64,000 bases of DNA from CAYJLW01 sp964370965 (GTDB lineage: Bacteria > Actinomycetota > Acidimicrobiia > UBA2766), in NCBI GenBank assembly GCA_964370965.1, contig CAYJLW010000002.1:62001-126000 (forward strand). Reading direction: 5' to 3'. The notes under the pieces were generated by a model. The model was given only the letters and a program-made list of their open reading frames with translations, was not told the DNA's origin and searched no databases. Of the stretch, positions 30,925 to 38,761 are shown one piece after another (position 1 is the first letter of the stretch; each line of letters starts with the position of its first letter). A program made the translations under genes and the position numbers.

Positions 30925-30943
30925 GGGCGGGCTTCGCCCGCCC
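30925..30943. terminator. GC hairpin in convergent spacer
   Basis: GGGCGGGC-TTC-GCCCGCCC forms an 8-bp stem with a 3-base loop. It lies between the converging glycosyltransferase and helix-hairpin-helix genes. There is no T tract on either strand, so it may be an intrinsic-like terminator of high-GC type or a dispersed repeat. Confidence 0.5.
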
Positions 30944-30983
30944 GGAACAGCCTCGTCGTGCCAAGCGGTCAAGAGGGGGGTGC

Positions 30984-31010
30984 CGGAGGGGGGACGAAGT
31001 CCCCCTTCCG
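30984..31010. terminator. Strong 12-bp hairpin with GAA loop downstream of the HhH gene
   Basis: cggaggggggac-GAA-gtcccccttccg forms a 12-bp stem (with one G-T pair) 7 bases past the stop codon of the minus-strand gene at 31017. It is well placed as a terminator for the aro-efp-nusB operon, despite the absence of a T tract. Confidence 0.6.
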
Positions 31011-31016
31011 CTGGCG

Positions 31017-32299
31017 CTAGCGCAACAGGACCCAGCGGCGGGCGGCCTCGAAGGACTCCAGGAGTGCCGCCTCGTNNNNNNNNNNNNNNNNNNNNNNNNN
31101 NNNNNNNNNNNNNNNNNNNNNNNNNNNNNNNNNNNNNNNNNNNNNNNNNNNNNNNNNNNNNNNNNNNNNNNNNNNCGCAACAGGACCCAGCGGCGGGCGG
31201 CCTCGAAGGACTCCAGGAGTGCCGCCTCGTCCACGCTGTCGGTGGGGATGTGGCCCTTCTGCTGGGTGGCGCTCGCCCCCTCGAAGAACCCCCTGTTGGC
31301 ACCCGCGGACACGTCCACCGGGAGGTAGGCGACGAGGCGGAGCTCGTGGATTCCCCGGGGAGCACGCAGGGCGAGCTCGCCCACGAGGCCCCTGCCCACG
31401 TCGTCGGCGTAGTAGAGCCAGCCGAGGTCCCGGGAGGTCTTGACGAACATCTGCTCGGAGAGCCGGCGGTGGAGGCGCAGGAGGAGGCGGCGTTCCTCAG
31501 GGGTCGTGCGCCGCAGGGTGGCCCCGGCCTTGTCCTTCACGCCGGCGAAGTTCCGCACGCCCTCGGCGTGGGCGCCGATCTCGGCGAGCAGAGCACGCCC
31601 GGCGTCGTCGAGGACGTCTCCCCGGTCCGCCACCGACCGCGCCGCTGTCACCGCCCCGCCGGTGCCGGCCCGCGAGGCACGAGGGCCGCCGGACGCCAGG
31701 ACGAACACGGCCTTCTCCGTGTGCCGCAGCCCGAGGCCCGCCTCGCCGGCGAGATCGCGCAGAGCCGTGAGGTAGTCCGGCCATATGCCGGGGAGGTCAC
31801 CGTCCCCGAGACGGGCCGCTTCGCGCAGCAGGCTCGCCGCCCGCTCGTCCCACGGGGCGTAGCGTTGCGGATCCCACATCGCCAGGAGCGTGGCCGCCGC
31901 CCGTTCCGACACGCCGTCGAGGAGCGTGAGCACCTTCAACTTCACGCGGTCGCCCTCGGCCTCGAGGAAGGCGAGCCGCGAGATCTCGCTCACCTCCTCC
32001 GGGTCGTTGCGGGCGACGAAGCCCGAAGTGCGCAGCGCCCGCCATCTCACGACGTCGGGGAGGTCGTCCTTGGACACGCAGCCCCGCGCCCGCACCCTCT
32101 CGGCGAGACTGCCGAAGAGGCGGTCCTCCAGGGGCGAACGCTCCACCCGGTCGTACTTCCCCGCGGCGTCCGCCAGGGACTCGGCCCCGAGATCGACAAC
32201 CCCGCTCAGAGGGCCGCTCGGGCCCAGCCCCCCGCTCAGAGGGCCGCTCGGGCCCAGCCCCCCGCTCAGAGGGCCGCTCGGGCCCAGCCCCCCGCTCAA
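31017..32299 (-). CDS. Hypothetical protein with a helix-hairpin-helix DNA-glycosylase-like domain (interrupted by an assembly gap)
   Basis: Removing the 100 N and one copy of the flanking 55-base duplicate restores one open frame of 375 residues ending at TAG 31017-31019. TTG 32299 overlaps the nusB stop as TTGA. The first 30 residues are three copies of GGLGPSGPLS-like sequence. Residues about 90-200 resemble HhH-fold DNA glycosylases or HhH nucleic-acid proteins: LTLLDGVSERAAATLLAMW followed by PQRYAPWDERA. The usual catalytic Lys/Asp arrangement is not clear. The C-terminal half (LGWLYYADDVG, LRLVAYLPVDVS) is unfamiliar. I do not recognise a named family; a role in nucleic-acid binding is a guess. 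Confidence 0.6.
31021..31230. other. Assembly gap of 100 N flanked by an identical 55-base duplicate
   Basis: Bases 31021-31075 and 31176-31230 are identical, and 31076-31175 are N. Fifty-five bases is a common k-mer size in short-read assembly, so the duplicate is probably an unmerged contig overlap, not a real repeat. Collapsing it leaves the gene in frame. Confidence 0.85.
32201..32299. repeat. 30-bp tandem repeat, 3.3 copies
   Basis: Three exact 30-base units (32201-32230, 32231-32260, 32261-32290) plus 9 bases of a fourth. Read on minus, in frame, each unit encodes ten residues, giving GGLGPSGPLS three times at the N-terminus of the HhH protein, immediately after the nusB stop. Exact identity indicates recent expansion or active slippage. 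Confidence 0.95.
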
Positions 32300-32727
32300 G
32301 CCGGCTCCGGGGCGCGGGCGGCCCGCTCGGCGAGGCGGCCGAGGAGGCCGTTCACGAACCGGCCCGAGTCCGCCGTCGAGTACGCCCGGGCGAGGTCGAC
32401 GGCCTCGTTGATCGCCGCCCCCGGCGGCACGTCGGGGCGCCAGCGGAGCTCGAAGAGGGTGAGGCGCAGGATCGCCCGGTCCACGGGTGGCATGCGTTCC
32501 ATCGTCCAGTGCTCGGCCTGGCCGGCGATCCAGGCGTCGAGATCTTCCCCGTGCGCCGCCACCCCCCGGCAGAGCTCCCTCGCGAAATCGTCTGCAGGGC
32601 CGAGGACGACGTCCTGTTCGTCGAGTGCGGCCACCGGGTCGATGCCCCGCACGTCGGCCTCGTAGAGGCCCGCGAGCGCCCGCCGGCGTGCCCGGCGACG
32701 GACCCGCTGCCGCGCGGCCTGGGGCAT
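32296..32727 (-). CDS. nusB: Transcription antitermination factor NusB
   Basis: A 143-residue all-helical protein that, with NusE, binds boxA RNA of rRNA operons. RRRALAGLYEADVRG, HWTMERMPPVDRAILRLTLFEL (its second half matches the NusB core helix) and AINEAVDLARAYSTADSGRFVNGLLG are characteristic. ATG 32727 abuts the efp stop without a gap. The efp-nusB pair is conserved in many bacteria. Confidence 0.95.
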   Translation of the reverse strand: MPQAARQRVRRRARRRALAGLYEADVRGIDPVAALDEQDVVLGPADDFARELCRGVAAHGEDLDAWIAGQAEHWTMERMPPVDRAILRLTLFELRWRPDVPPGAAINEAVDLARAYSTADSGRFVNGLLGRLAERAARAPEPA

Positions 32728-33288
32728 CTAGCTCTCCCGGGACAGGTAGCCGCCGCCGCGGGTGTCGACCTTCAGCCTGTCGCCGGTCTCGATGAAGAGG
32801 GGGACGGACACCACGAGGCCGGTCTCGAGCGTGGCGGCCTTGAGCGCCCCGGACACGCGGTCGCCCTTCACACCGGGTTCGGTCTCTGTGACCGTGAGCA
32901 CCACCGCTGCGGGAAGGTCGACCCCGAGGGCGCGGTCCTCGTGGAACACCACGATCACGGTGTCGCCCTCTTTGACGTAGTTCGCGGCCTCTCCCACGGC
33001 CGGGGCGGGCACGTGGACCTGGTCGTAGGTGTCGGTGTCCATGAAGACGAAGTCGCTGCCGTCACGGTAGAGGTACTGCATGTCCCGCTTGGAGATGATC
33101 GCCTGGCGGACCTTCTCGTCGGCCCGGAAGGTGCGGTCGACGACGGCCCCGGTCTCGATGTTCTTCAGCTTCGTGCGCACGAAGGCGCCGCCCTTGCCGG
33201 GCTTCACGTGCTGGAAGTCCACGATCTGGAGCAGGGCGCCGTCGATGTTGAGCGCCATGCCGTTCTTGATGTCGTTCGTGGAGATCAT
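32728..33288 (-). CDS. efp: Translation elongation factor P
   Basis: A 186-residue, three-domain tRNA mimic that relieves stalling at polyproline. The loop that contacts the peptidyl centre is KPGKGGAF with Lys32 at the tip, unmodified or modified by an unknown system; no EpmA/EpmB-like gene is here. The C-terminal signature is GDRLKVDTRGGGYLSRE. ATG 33288 overlaps the pepQ stop as ATGA. Confidence 0.96.
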   Translation of the reverse strand: MISTNDIKNGMALNIDGALLQIVDFQHVKPGKGGAFVRTKLKNIETGAVVDRTFRADEKVRQAIISKRDMQYLYRDGSDFVFMDTDTYDQVHVPAPAVGEAANYVKEGDTVIVVFHEDRALGVDLPAAVVLTVTETEPGVKGDRVSGALKAATLETGLVVSVPLFIETGDRLKVDTRGGGYLSRES

Positions 33289-34388
33289 GACGAGAGCCTA
33301 GGGCCCCGCCCCGGGGCCGGGCGCACACGGAACTCGCGGGGCGCCCCGGTCAGGGTCTCGCATCCTGCGTCCGTCACGACGACGACGTCCTCGATGCGGA
33401 CCCCTCCGGCGCCCGGAAGGTAGATGCCCGGCTCCAGGGTGACCACGTTGCCGGCCGCGAGGACGTCGTCCGAGGTGGCGGCGAGACGGGGCAGCTCGTG
33501 CACGTCGATGCCCACACCGTGGCCGGTGGAGTGCACGAACTGCTCGCCGTAGCCGGCGTCGGAGATCACGCCCCGGGCGGCGGCGTCGACGTCCCGGCAG
33601 GCGACGCCGGGGGCCACGGCGTCACGGGCGGCGTCCTGGGCTGCCGAGACGACGTCGTAGACCTCGACGAACTCCGCCTCGACCGCCCCCCAGCACACGG
33701 TGCGGGTCGTGTCCGAGCAGTACCCGTCGACGATGCATCCGTAGTCGATCACGACCGGCCGGCCCTCCCCGATGGCGTCGTCGCCGGGGCGGGCGTGGGG
33801 CAGGGCGCCGTGGGGCCCGGCGGCCACGATGGAGTCGAAGGAGGTGCCCGACGCCCCCCGGGTGCGCATCGCCCACTCGAGGGCGAGGGCGAGCCCGACC
33901 TCGGTGCGGGCCGGGTCCCAGGCGGCCAGGACTTCGGAGAGGGCGGCGTCGGCGACGTCCGTGGCGCGCCGGATGGCGTCCACCTCCCCGGAGTCCTTGC
34001 ACGCCCGGAGCCCTTCGACGACGTCCTTGGTGGGCACGAGCTCGGCGCCGAGCGCCTCGCGCAGGGCCTCCGCCTTCGCCCACGACAGGGACGCCGCTTC
34101 CAGGCCGACCCGCTCGCAGGCCCCGGTGGCGTCGCGCACGGCTTCGCCGCTGGGCCCGGACACGATCCGGACGTCCGCCTCCACTCCGGCGGCGGCGATC
34201 TCGGCGGCGGCCTGCTCGCGGTAGCGGCCGTCGGTGACGAACGTGAGGGTGTCAGGGGTTACGACGAGTTCGCCGGCGGAGCCGGTGAACCCGCACAGGT
34301 AGCGGACGTTGGACAGGCTGGTGACGAGGAGGGCGGGGACGTCGAGGTCGAGGAGCCGTGCCCGCAAGGCCTCGACCCGGGCCGTCAC
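33285..34388 (-). CDS. pepQ: Xaa-Pro aminopeptidase (M24 family)
   Basis: A 367-residue metallopeptidase with an N-terminal creatinase-like domain (1-130) and a pita-bread catalytic domain. The five metal ligands are visible: IDYGCIVDGYCSDTTRT (two Asp), HSTGHGVGIDVHELP (His), and the Glu residues of VTLEPGIYLP and VRIEDVVVV. It removes N-terminal residues before proline. The GTG start follows aroQ by 36 bases. Proximity to efp, another proline-linked function, is a common arrangement. Confidence 0.92.
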   Translation of the reverse strand: MTARVEALRARLLDLDVPALLVTSLSNVRYLCGFTGSAGELVVTPDTLTFVTDGRYREQAAAEIAAAGVEADVRIVSGPSGEAVRDATGACERVGLEAASLSWAKAEALREALGAELVPTKDVVEGLRACKDSGEVDAIRRATDVADAALSEVLAAWDPARTEVGLALALEWAMRTRGASGTSFDSIVAAGPHGALPHARPGDDAIGEGRPVVIDYGCIVDGYCSDTTRTVCWGAVEAEFVEVYDVVSAAQDAARDAVAPGVACRDVDAAARGVISDAGYGEQFVHSTGHGVGIDVHELPRLAATSDDVLAAGNVVTLEPGIYLPGAGGVRIEDVVVVTDAGCETLTGAPREFRVRPAPGRGPRLSS

Positions 34389-34424
34389 GCCGACCCCCGG
34401 TGGACCGCCTGCGCCCCCTTCCGA

Positions 34425-34886
34425 TCAGGCAAGAAAGCCGGCCATGGCGTCGAGAGCGAAGACGTAGCCCATCGTCCCGAAACCGGCGAGCGTGGCGGTC
34501 GCCACGGGGGACACCACGGAGGTGCGCCGCCAGGGCTCCCGGGCGTAGATGTTCGAGATGTGCACCTCGACGACGGGCGTCTTCACGGCGCCTAGGGCGT
34601 CGGCGAGGGCCCCCGAGTAGTGCGTCAGGGCGCCGGCGTTGATGACGATGCCCTGGGCCTCACGCCCGGACGCCTGCACGACCTCGACGAGCTCGCCTTC
34701 GTGGTTGGTCTGGCGGAAGTCGACTGAGAGACCCAGCATCTCGGCCCGGGAACGCGCCAACTGCTCGATCTCGCCGAGAGTGGCGGGGCCGTAGACGTCG
34801 GGGTCGCGTTCCCCGAGCAGGTTCAGGTTCGGTCCGTGCAGCACCCGGACCACTTTGGCCGGGGCGGCGGGGTTGGTCTTGCTCAC
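34425..34886 (-). CDS. aroQ: 3-Dehydroquinate dehydratase, type II
   Basis: A 153-residue enzyme of the third shikimate step. VLHGPNLNLLGERDPDVYG, QTNHEGELVE, INAGALTHYSGALADAL and VEVHISNIYAREPWRRTS cover the active site, including the catalytic Tyr and His. GTG 34886 overlaps the aroB stop as GTGA. The first ten residues are an extension relative to most family members. Confidence 0.96.
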   Translation of the reverse strand: MSKTNPAAPAKVVRVLHGPNLNLLGERDPDVYGPATLGEIEQLARSRAEMLGLSVDFRQTNHEGELVEVVQASGREAQGIVINAGALTHYSGALADALGAVKTPVVEVHISNIYAREPWRRTSVVSPVATATLAGFGTMGYVFALDAMAGFLA

Positions 34887-35965
34887 CGTTCCTGGACCTC
34901 CGAGGTGACTCGCTCCAGAGCGGTCTCCACCATAGCGGGGGCGACGTCTCCCACCACGGCGGGCCCGCCGAGGCCGTCGAGGAGCACGAAGCGGGGCCCG
35001 CCGGCGAACTTCTTGTCCCGACCCAGGTACGCCAGCGCCGCCCGCAGCTCCCCGGCGGGCGCCGACGTGGGAAGGCCCAGGCCGCCGAGCACGTGACGGT
35101 GCAGGTCGACGTCGGCGCCGGTCAGCGTGCCGCGCAGTCGGGCGAGCTCGGCGGCGAACACCATCCCCACGGAGATCGCCTCGCCGTGCGTGAGGCGGTA
35201 CCCGCAGGCCGCCTCCAGAGCATGGCCGACGGTGTGGCCGTAGTTCAGGTGGGCCCGGACACCGGCCTCCCGCTCGTCGGCGGCGACGACACCGGCCTTC
35301 ACGGCGACGCCCCGGGCGACGACCTCCTCCATGTCCCGCCGCAGGTTCACGAGATCCTCGGCGCCGGCGAGGATGCCGAGGAGGTCGACGTCGGCGATGA
35401 AGCCGTACTTCGCGGCCTCGGCGAGACCCGAGCGCACCTGGCGTTCCGGCAGGTGCGCGAACGCTACCGTGTCGACGACCACGGCGGAGGGCTGCCAGAA
35501 GGCCCCGGCGAGGTTCTTGCCCGCCGCCAGGTTCACGCCGGTCTTGCCCCCTACCGCGGCGTCGAGCGCTCCCAGCACCGTCGTGGGGCAGGCCACCCAG
35601 CGCACGCCTCGCAGGAGGGCGGCGGCGCAGAAGCCCGCCGTGTCGGTGACGACGCCGCCCCCGAGGCCCACGACGACGTCGTTGCGGTGCACTTCGGCGC
35701 CGGCGAAGCGCTCGAGGAGGACGCCCACGGTCGTCCAGGACTTCGCCGCCTCCCCCTCGTCCATGGTCGCGGTCACGACCTGGAGGCCGGCGGCCCGGAG
35801 AGACGCCTCCGCCTCGGCAAAGAGGTCGCGCAGGCCCGGGTGCGTCACGAGGGCGGCCTTGTCCGCCCCGAGGCCGGCGACGGTCTCCCCCAGGCCGTCC
35901 AAGAGGCCGCTGCCCACCTGCACGGTGTAGGAGCGGTCCCCGAGGCTGACCACGACCGACCTCAC
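34883..35965 (-). CDS. aroB: 3-Dehydroquinate synthase
   Basis: A 360-residue NAD- and zinc-dependent cyclase, second step of the shikimate pathway. VVGLGGGVVTDTAGFCAA is the NAD-binding motif, PTTVLGALDAAVGGKTGVN the substrate site, and LNYGHTVGHALE carries a zinc ligand. GTG 35965 overlaps the aroK stop as GTGA. A long in-frame upstream extension overlaps aroK and is rejected. Confidence 0.96.
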   Translation of the reverse strand: MRSVVVSLGDRSYTVQVGSGLLDGLGETVAGLGADKAALVTHPGLRDLFAEAEASLRAAGLQVVTATMDEGEAAKSWTTVGVLLERFAGAEVHRNDVVVGLGGGVVTDTAGFCAAALLRGVRWVACPTTVLGALDAAVGGKTGVNLAAGKNLAGAFWQPSAVVVDTVAFAHLPERQVRSGLAEAAKYGFIADVDLLGILAGAEDLVNLRRDMEEVVARGVAVKAGVVAADEREAGVRAHLNYGHTVGHALEAACGYRLTHGEAISVGMVFAAELARLRGTLTGADVDLHRHVLGGLGLPTSAPAGELRAALAYLGRDKKFAGGPRFVLLDGLGGPAVVGDVAPAMVETALERVTSEVQER

Positions 35966-36483
35966 GGTTCCGTCCCCAGGCGGAACGCGGTCTCGGCGGC
36001 GACGTCTTCGGGGGTGCGGTCGTCGGTGGCCACGACGAGGTCGGCGCCCCGCCTGTACGAAGGCCGGCGTTCCCGTTCCAGGCGTTCGAGAGCGCCGTCG
36101 GTGGCGAGAAGCGGCCGCACCGTGGGGTCGGCACCGAGGCGGGCCCGCAGGGTCTCGAGGCGGGCGGCGAGCCACACCGTGACGGTGCCCTCCCCGCCAA
36201 GGGCGTGGCGACCGGTCTCCGTGGTGAGGACGCCGCCGCCGGCGGCGACCACGGCCGGGGGCCCGGCGACGGCGGCCGCGAGGGCGGCCGCCTCGGCCTC
36301 ACGGAAGCCGCCCTCCCCGCGAGCGGCGAAGAGGCCGGCGACGCTCGCTCCTTCCGCGACCTCGACGGCGGCGTCGAGGTCAAGGGCGGGGACGCCGAGG
36401 ATCTTCCCGAGGAGACCGGCCACGGCGGACTTGCCCGACCCGGGCATGCCCACGAGGACGACGTGGCGGGGCGGATCGCTCAC
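35962..36483 (-). CDS. aroK: Shikimate kinase
   Basis: A 173-residue P-loop kinase. VLVGMPGSGKSAVAGLL is the Walker A, LDLDAAVEV the shikimate-binding Asp region, FREAEAAALA the Arg site and AAGGGVLT the GGGx loop. GTG 36483 overlaps the aroC stop as GTGA, continuing the chain of coupled aro genes. Confidence 0.95.
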   Translation of the reverse strand: MSDPPRHVVLVGMPGSGKSAVAGLLGKILGVPALDLDAAVEVAEGASVAGLFAARGEGGFREAEAAALAAAVAGPPAVVAAGGGVLTTETGRHALGGEGTVTVWLAARLETLRARLGADPTVRPLLATDGALERLERERRPSYRRGADLVVATDDRTPEDVAAETAFRLGTEP

Positions 36484-37631
36484 GGGGCCAGGCGCCGGCG
36501 GTACGCGGCGACGGCGTCGACCACGTCGGCGAGGCGGTCGCCGCCGAACTTCTCGAGCGCGGCGGCAGCGAGGACGAGGGCGACCATGGTCTCGCCCACC
36601 ACCCCCGCGGCCGGGACGGCGACGGCGTCGGTGCGCTCCTTGAACGCCTCGGCGGGGGACTTCGTGTCCACGTCGACCGTCTGCAGCGGCTTCGGCAGCG
36701 TGGCCAGCGGCTTCATGAAGCCCCGCACGGCGATCGTCTCCCCCGTGGACATGCCCCCCTCGACGCCGCCTGCCCGGGTGGTGTCGCGGACGTAGCCCCG
36801 CCCGGCGTCCCAGCGGATCTCGTCGTGGGCCCGGGAGCCCTCGATGGCGGCGACCTCGCGGGCGTCGCCGATCTCCACCCCCTTGACCGCTTGGATGCTG
36901 CACACCGCCTGCGCCAGGCGGCCGTCGAGGCGCCGGTCCCAGTGCACGTGGCTGCCGAGACCCGGCGGGACGCCCGATGCGAGGACCTCGAAGACCCCCC
37001 CGAGGGACTCCCCCGCCGCCTGCGCCGCCTCGACGGCGCCCACCATGGCGGCCTCCCCGACCGGGTCCGCGCAGCGCACCGGCGAAGCGTCGATGCGGGC
37101 GAGGTCCTTCGGCCCCGGCGGAGGACCGGGAGGCGCGGCGGCGTCCCCGATGGCCGTGACATGGCTCAGGACGCCCACGTCGAGGGCACCCAGGAGCGCC
37201 TTCGCGAGGACGCCGGCAGCCACGCGGGCGGCGGTCTCACGAGCCGAGGCCCGCTCGAGGACGTTGCGGGCGTCGTCGAAGCCGTACTTCTGCATCCCGG
37301 CGAGGTCGGCGTGGCCGGGCCGGGGTTGGGTGAGACGCCGCTTCGGCTCGCCCGGCGCCGGGGACATCTCCTCTTCCCACTTCCACCACTCCGTGTTGCG
37401 GATCACGATCGACACCGGCGAGCCCAGTGTGTGGCCGTGGCGGACGCCGCCCAGGATCTCGAGCTCGTCCTTCTCGATGGCCATACGGGGGCCGCGCCCG
37501 AAGCCGAGGCGCCGCCGGGCGAGCTCGGTCCCGAGCATCTCGACGGTGACCGGGATCCCGGCGGGGAGACCCTCGACGACGACGGTGAGCGCCGGCCCGT
37601 GGGACTCGCCGGCGGTGAGGAAGCGCAACAT
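36480..37631 (-). CDS. aroC: Chorismate synthase
   Basis: A 383-residue FMN-dependent enzyme, last step to chorismate. LTAGESHGPALT, RRLGFGRGPRMAIEKDE, RPGHADLAGMQKYGFDDARNVLERASARETAARV (split here: RPGHADLAG and RASARETAARV) and GGMSTGE are diagnostic. ATG 37631 is the operon's first start, so its promoter lies in the short divergent region 37632-37710. Confidence 0.96.
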   Translation of the reverse strand: MLRFLTAGESHGPALTVVVEGLPAGIPVTVEMLGTELARRRLGFGRGPRMAIEKDELEILGGVRHGHTLGSPVSIVIRNTEWWKWEEEMSPAPGEPKRRLTQPRPGHADLAGMQKYGFDDARNVLERASARETAARVAAGVLAKALLGALDVGVLSHVTAIGDAAAPPGPPPGPKDLARIDASPVRCADPVGEAAMVGAVEAAQAAGESLGGVFEVLASGVPPGLGSHVHWDRRLDGRLAQAVCSIQAVKGVEIGDAREVAAIEGSRAHDEIRWDAGRGYVRDTTRAGGVEGGMSTGETIAVRGFMKPLATLPKPLQTVDVDTKSPAEAFKERTDAVAVPAAGVVGETMVALVLAAAALEKFGGDRLADVVDAVAAYRRRLAP

Positions 37632-37716
37632 CGTCGCAAGGATAGAGAAGTGTCCCCCGAGCCCTGGGGGAGAGAGGCGCGGTCGGTGCGGTCCGGCCCC
37701 GTGTACATCCATGCGC

Positions 37717-38004
37717 ATGGCCCGCGTGAACGTGTACCTGCCCGACGACCTCCACAGGGACGCGAAGGCGGCCCACCTCAACGTCTCGGAGCTCTGCCAG
37801 GCCGCCGTCCGCGAAGAGCTCGGCCTCCGCTCCCGGGTCGAGGCGATGGAGCACCACCTCCGGCAGATCGAGGAAGCGTTCGGTCCCGCGAGCGAAACCG
37901 AGGTCGCCGCAGCGGAAGCGTGGGCGGACTCGGTCCTGGGCGCGTCCCGACCGTCGGCGCGACGCAAGGCCCCTGGCCGCCGCACGCGACGAGAGACAGC
38001 CTGA
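37717..38004 (+). CDS. Ribbon-helix-helix (CopG-type) DNA-binding protein
   Basis: A 95-residue protein with an N-terminal RHH fold: MARVNVYLPDDLHRDAKA then LNVSELCQAAVREEL. The rest is helical, ending in a basic tail. Such proteins are antitoxins or local repressors. ATG 37717 is preferred over the in-frame ATG 37711: a -10-like TACATC at 37704-37709 puts the transcript start at this ATG, suggesting leaderless mRNA, and no ribosome site is seen. No toxin gene follows on this strand, so the partner may have been lost. Confidence 0.7.
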   Translation: MARVNVYLPDDLHRDAKAAHLNVSELCQAAVREELGLRSRVEAMEHHLRQIEEAFGPASETEVAAAEAWADSVLGASRPSARRKAPGRRTRRETA

Positions 38005-38036
38005 CCCGTGGCCCCACAAGGCCGCACGCTCTCCGG

Positions 38037-38333
38037 CTAGTCCTGTGAAGCAGCGACGGAGCTCTCGAAGCGTTGGCGAGCCGCTTGCCTGGATACACCG
38101 AGCGCCATCGATATACGGCCCCAGGACCGCCCGCCCAGTCGCGCAGCGACAACGGCATCGCGAAGCTGCTCCTCGGCGTCGGCCACCGAAGCAAGTGCGA
38201 CCGCGATCGCGCGTAGGTCATCGGTGTTCTCAGCTTCGAGCTCGGCTGGATCCACAGAATCAAGCCATGCCTCAGCTTCGCGAGCAGCCTTCTTGAGTTC
38301 CTCTTGTGTCCTCGGCATCGATCTCATCTCCAT
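38037..38333 (-). CDS. Helix-turn-helix protein, probable antitoxin
   Basis: A 98-residue protein. A helical N-terminus with EAEAWLDSVDPAELEAENTDDLRAI is followed by LRDAVVAARLGGRSWGRISMALGVSRQAARQRF, a helix-turn-helix common in actinobacterial antitoxin-like proteins (quoted pieces: GRSWGRISMALG, VSRQAARQRF). It starts 6 bases after the putative toxin gene. ATG 38333 is annotated; ATG 38318 has a better-placed GGAG. The toxin-then-antitoxin order is the reverse of the usual one. Confidence 0.65.
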   Translation of the reverse strand: MEMRSMPRTQEELKKAAREAEAWLDSVDPAELEAENTDDLRAIAVALASVADAEEQLRDAVVAARLGGRSWGRISMALGVSRQAARQRFESSVAASQD

Positions 38334-38339
38334 AAGCGG

Positions 38340-38564
38340 TCATCTCAGTAGGTCGTAGAACTTCTCTCTCAGGGACATCGCGTGTATTACGACGGGATCT
38401 TCATCGGGGTCGACGACGATGATCTCGAGGAGTCGCCCGCTGCGGTCTGCACCGATGATGAACACGCCGTGTTCAGTCAGGAACGAGCGGAACTCGGCTC
38501 GGACCGCCGCCCGGATGTCCTCGTCGGCGATACCGTGCTTCCGAGCACTCGCGGCGATCTCCAC
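38340..38564 (-). CDS. Small protein, probable toxin partner of the HTH gene
   Basis: A 74-residue protein with SARKHGIADEDIRAAVRAE, GADRSGRLLEIIVV and VVIHAMSLREKFYDLL. This pattern (SARKHG, IG.DR.G.LLE, IHAM..R..Y) recurs in short actinobacterial proteins paired with HTH antitoxins; a BrnT-like RNase fold is a plausible but unproven identity. The GTG start lies 6 bases after a -10 box, so the mRNA is probably leaderless. The promoter is embedded in a 17-bp-arm inverted repeat. Confidence 0.6.
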   Translation of the reverse strand: MEIAASARKHGIADEDIRAAVRAEFRSFLTEHGVFIIGADRSGRLLEIIVVDPDEDPVVIHAMSLREKFYDLLR

Positions 38565-38566
38565 AT

Positions 38567-38612
38567 CGACAATGTACGTTGACGACAGATGCTACGTCAA
38601 CCTACATTGTCG
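38567..38612 (-). promoter_or_regulatory. Promoter and 17-bp inverted-repeat operator of the toxin-antitoxin pair
   Basis: Arms 38567-38583 and 38596-38612 match at 16 of 17 positions around a 12-base spacer. On the minus strand, TTGACG (38600-38595) and TACATT (38576-38571) are -35 and -10 elements 18 bases apart, and the GTG start of the small gene is 6 bases beyond the -10 box. A symmetric site covering the promoter is what autorepression by an antitoxin would use. Confidence 0.65.
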
Positions 38613-38670
38613 TCCGTGGAGCGCGATCGGCATGATGGTCGTCGCCGTGGACACAGTCGTTGCGATCCTC

Positions 38671-38690
38671 GCCCGGCCCGAAGGCCGGGC
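38671..38690. terminator. GC hairpin with CGAA loop
   Basis: gcccggcc-cgaa-ggccgggc forms an 8-bp stem between the toxin-antitoxin island and the end of the pilus operon. It could terminate the pilus transcript arriving from the right. No T tract follows. Confidence 0.45.
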
Positions 38691-38761
38691 GCCACTTCCC
38701 CCGAGGGCGGGCTGAGGCCGCAAGAGCACCGACGGCCAAGTCGACCCGACCGAATGGGACC

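Noticed and set aside
31021..31230. 55-base direct repeats around the gap as insertion-sequence target or recombination sites
   Set aside because: Exact 55-base identity with N between fits a k-mer overlap, and collapsing them repairs a gene.
32201..32299. Tandem 30-bp repeats as a CRISPR array
   Set aside because: Units are contiguous without spacers and keep the reading frame of a coding sequence.
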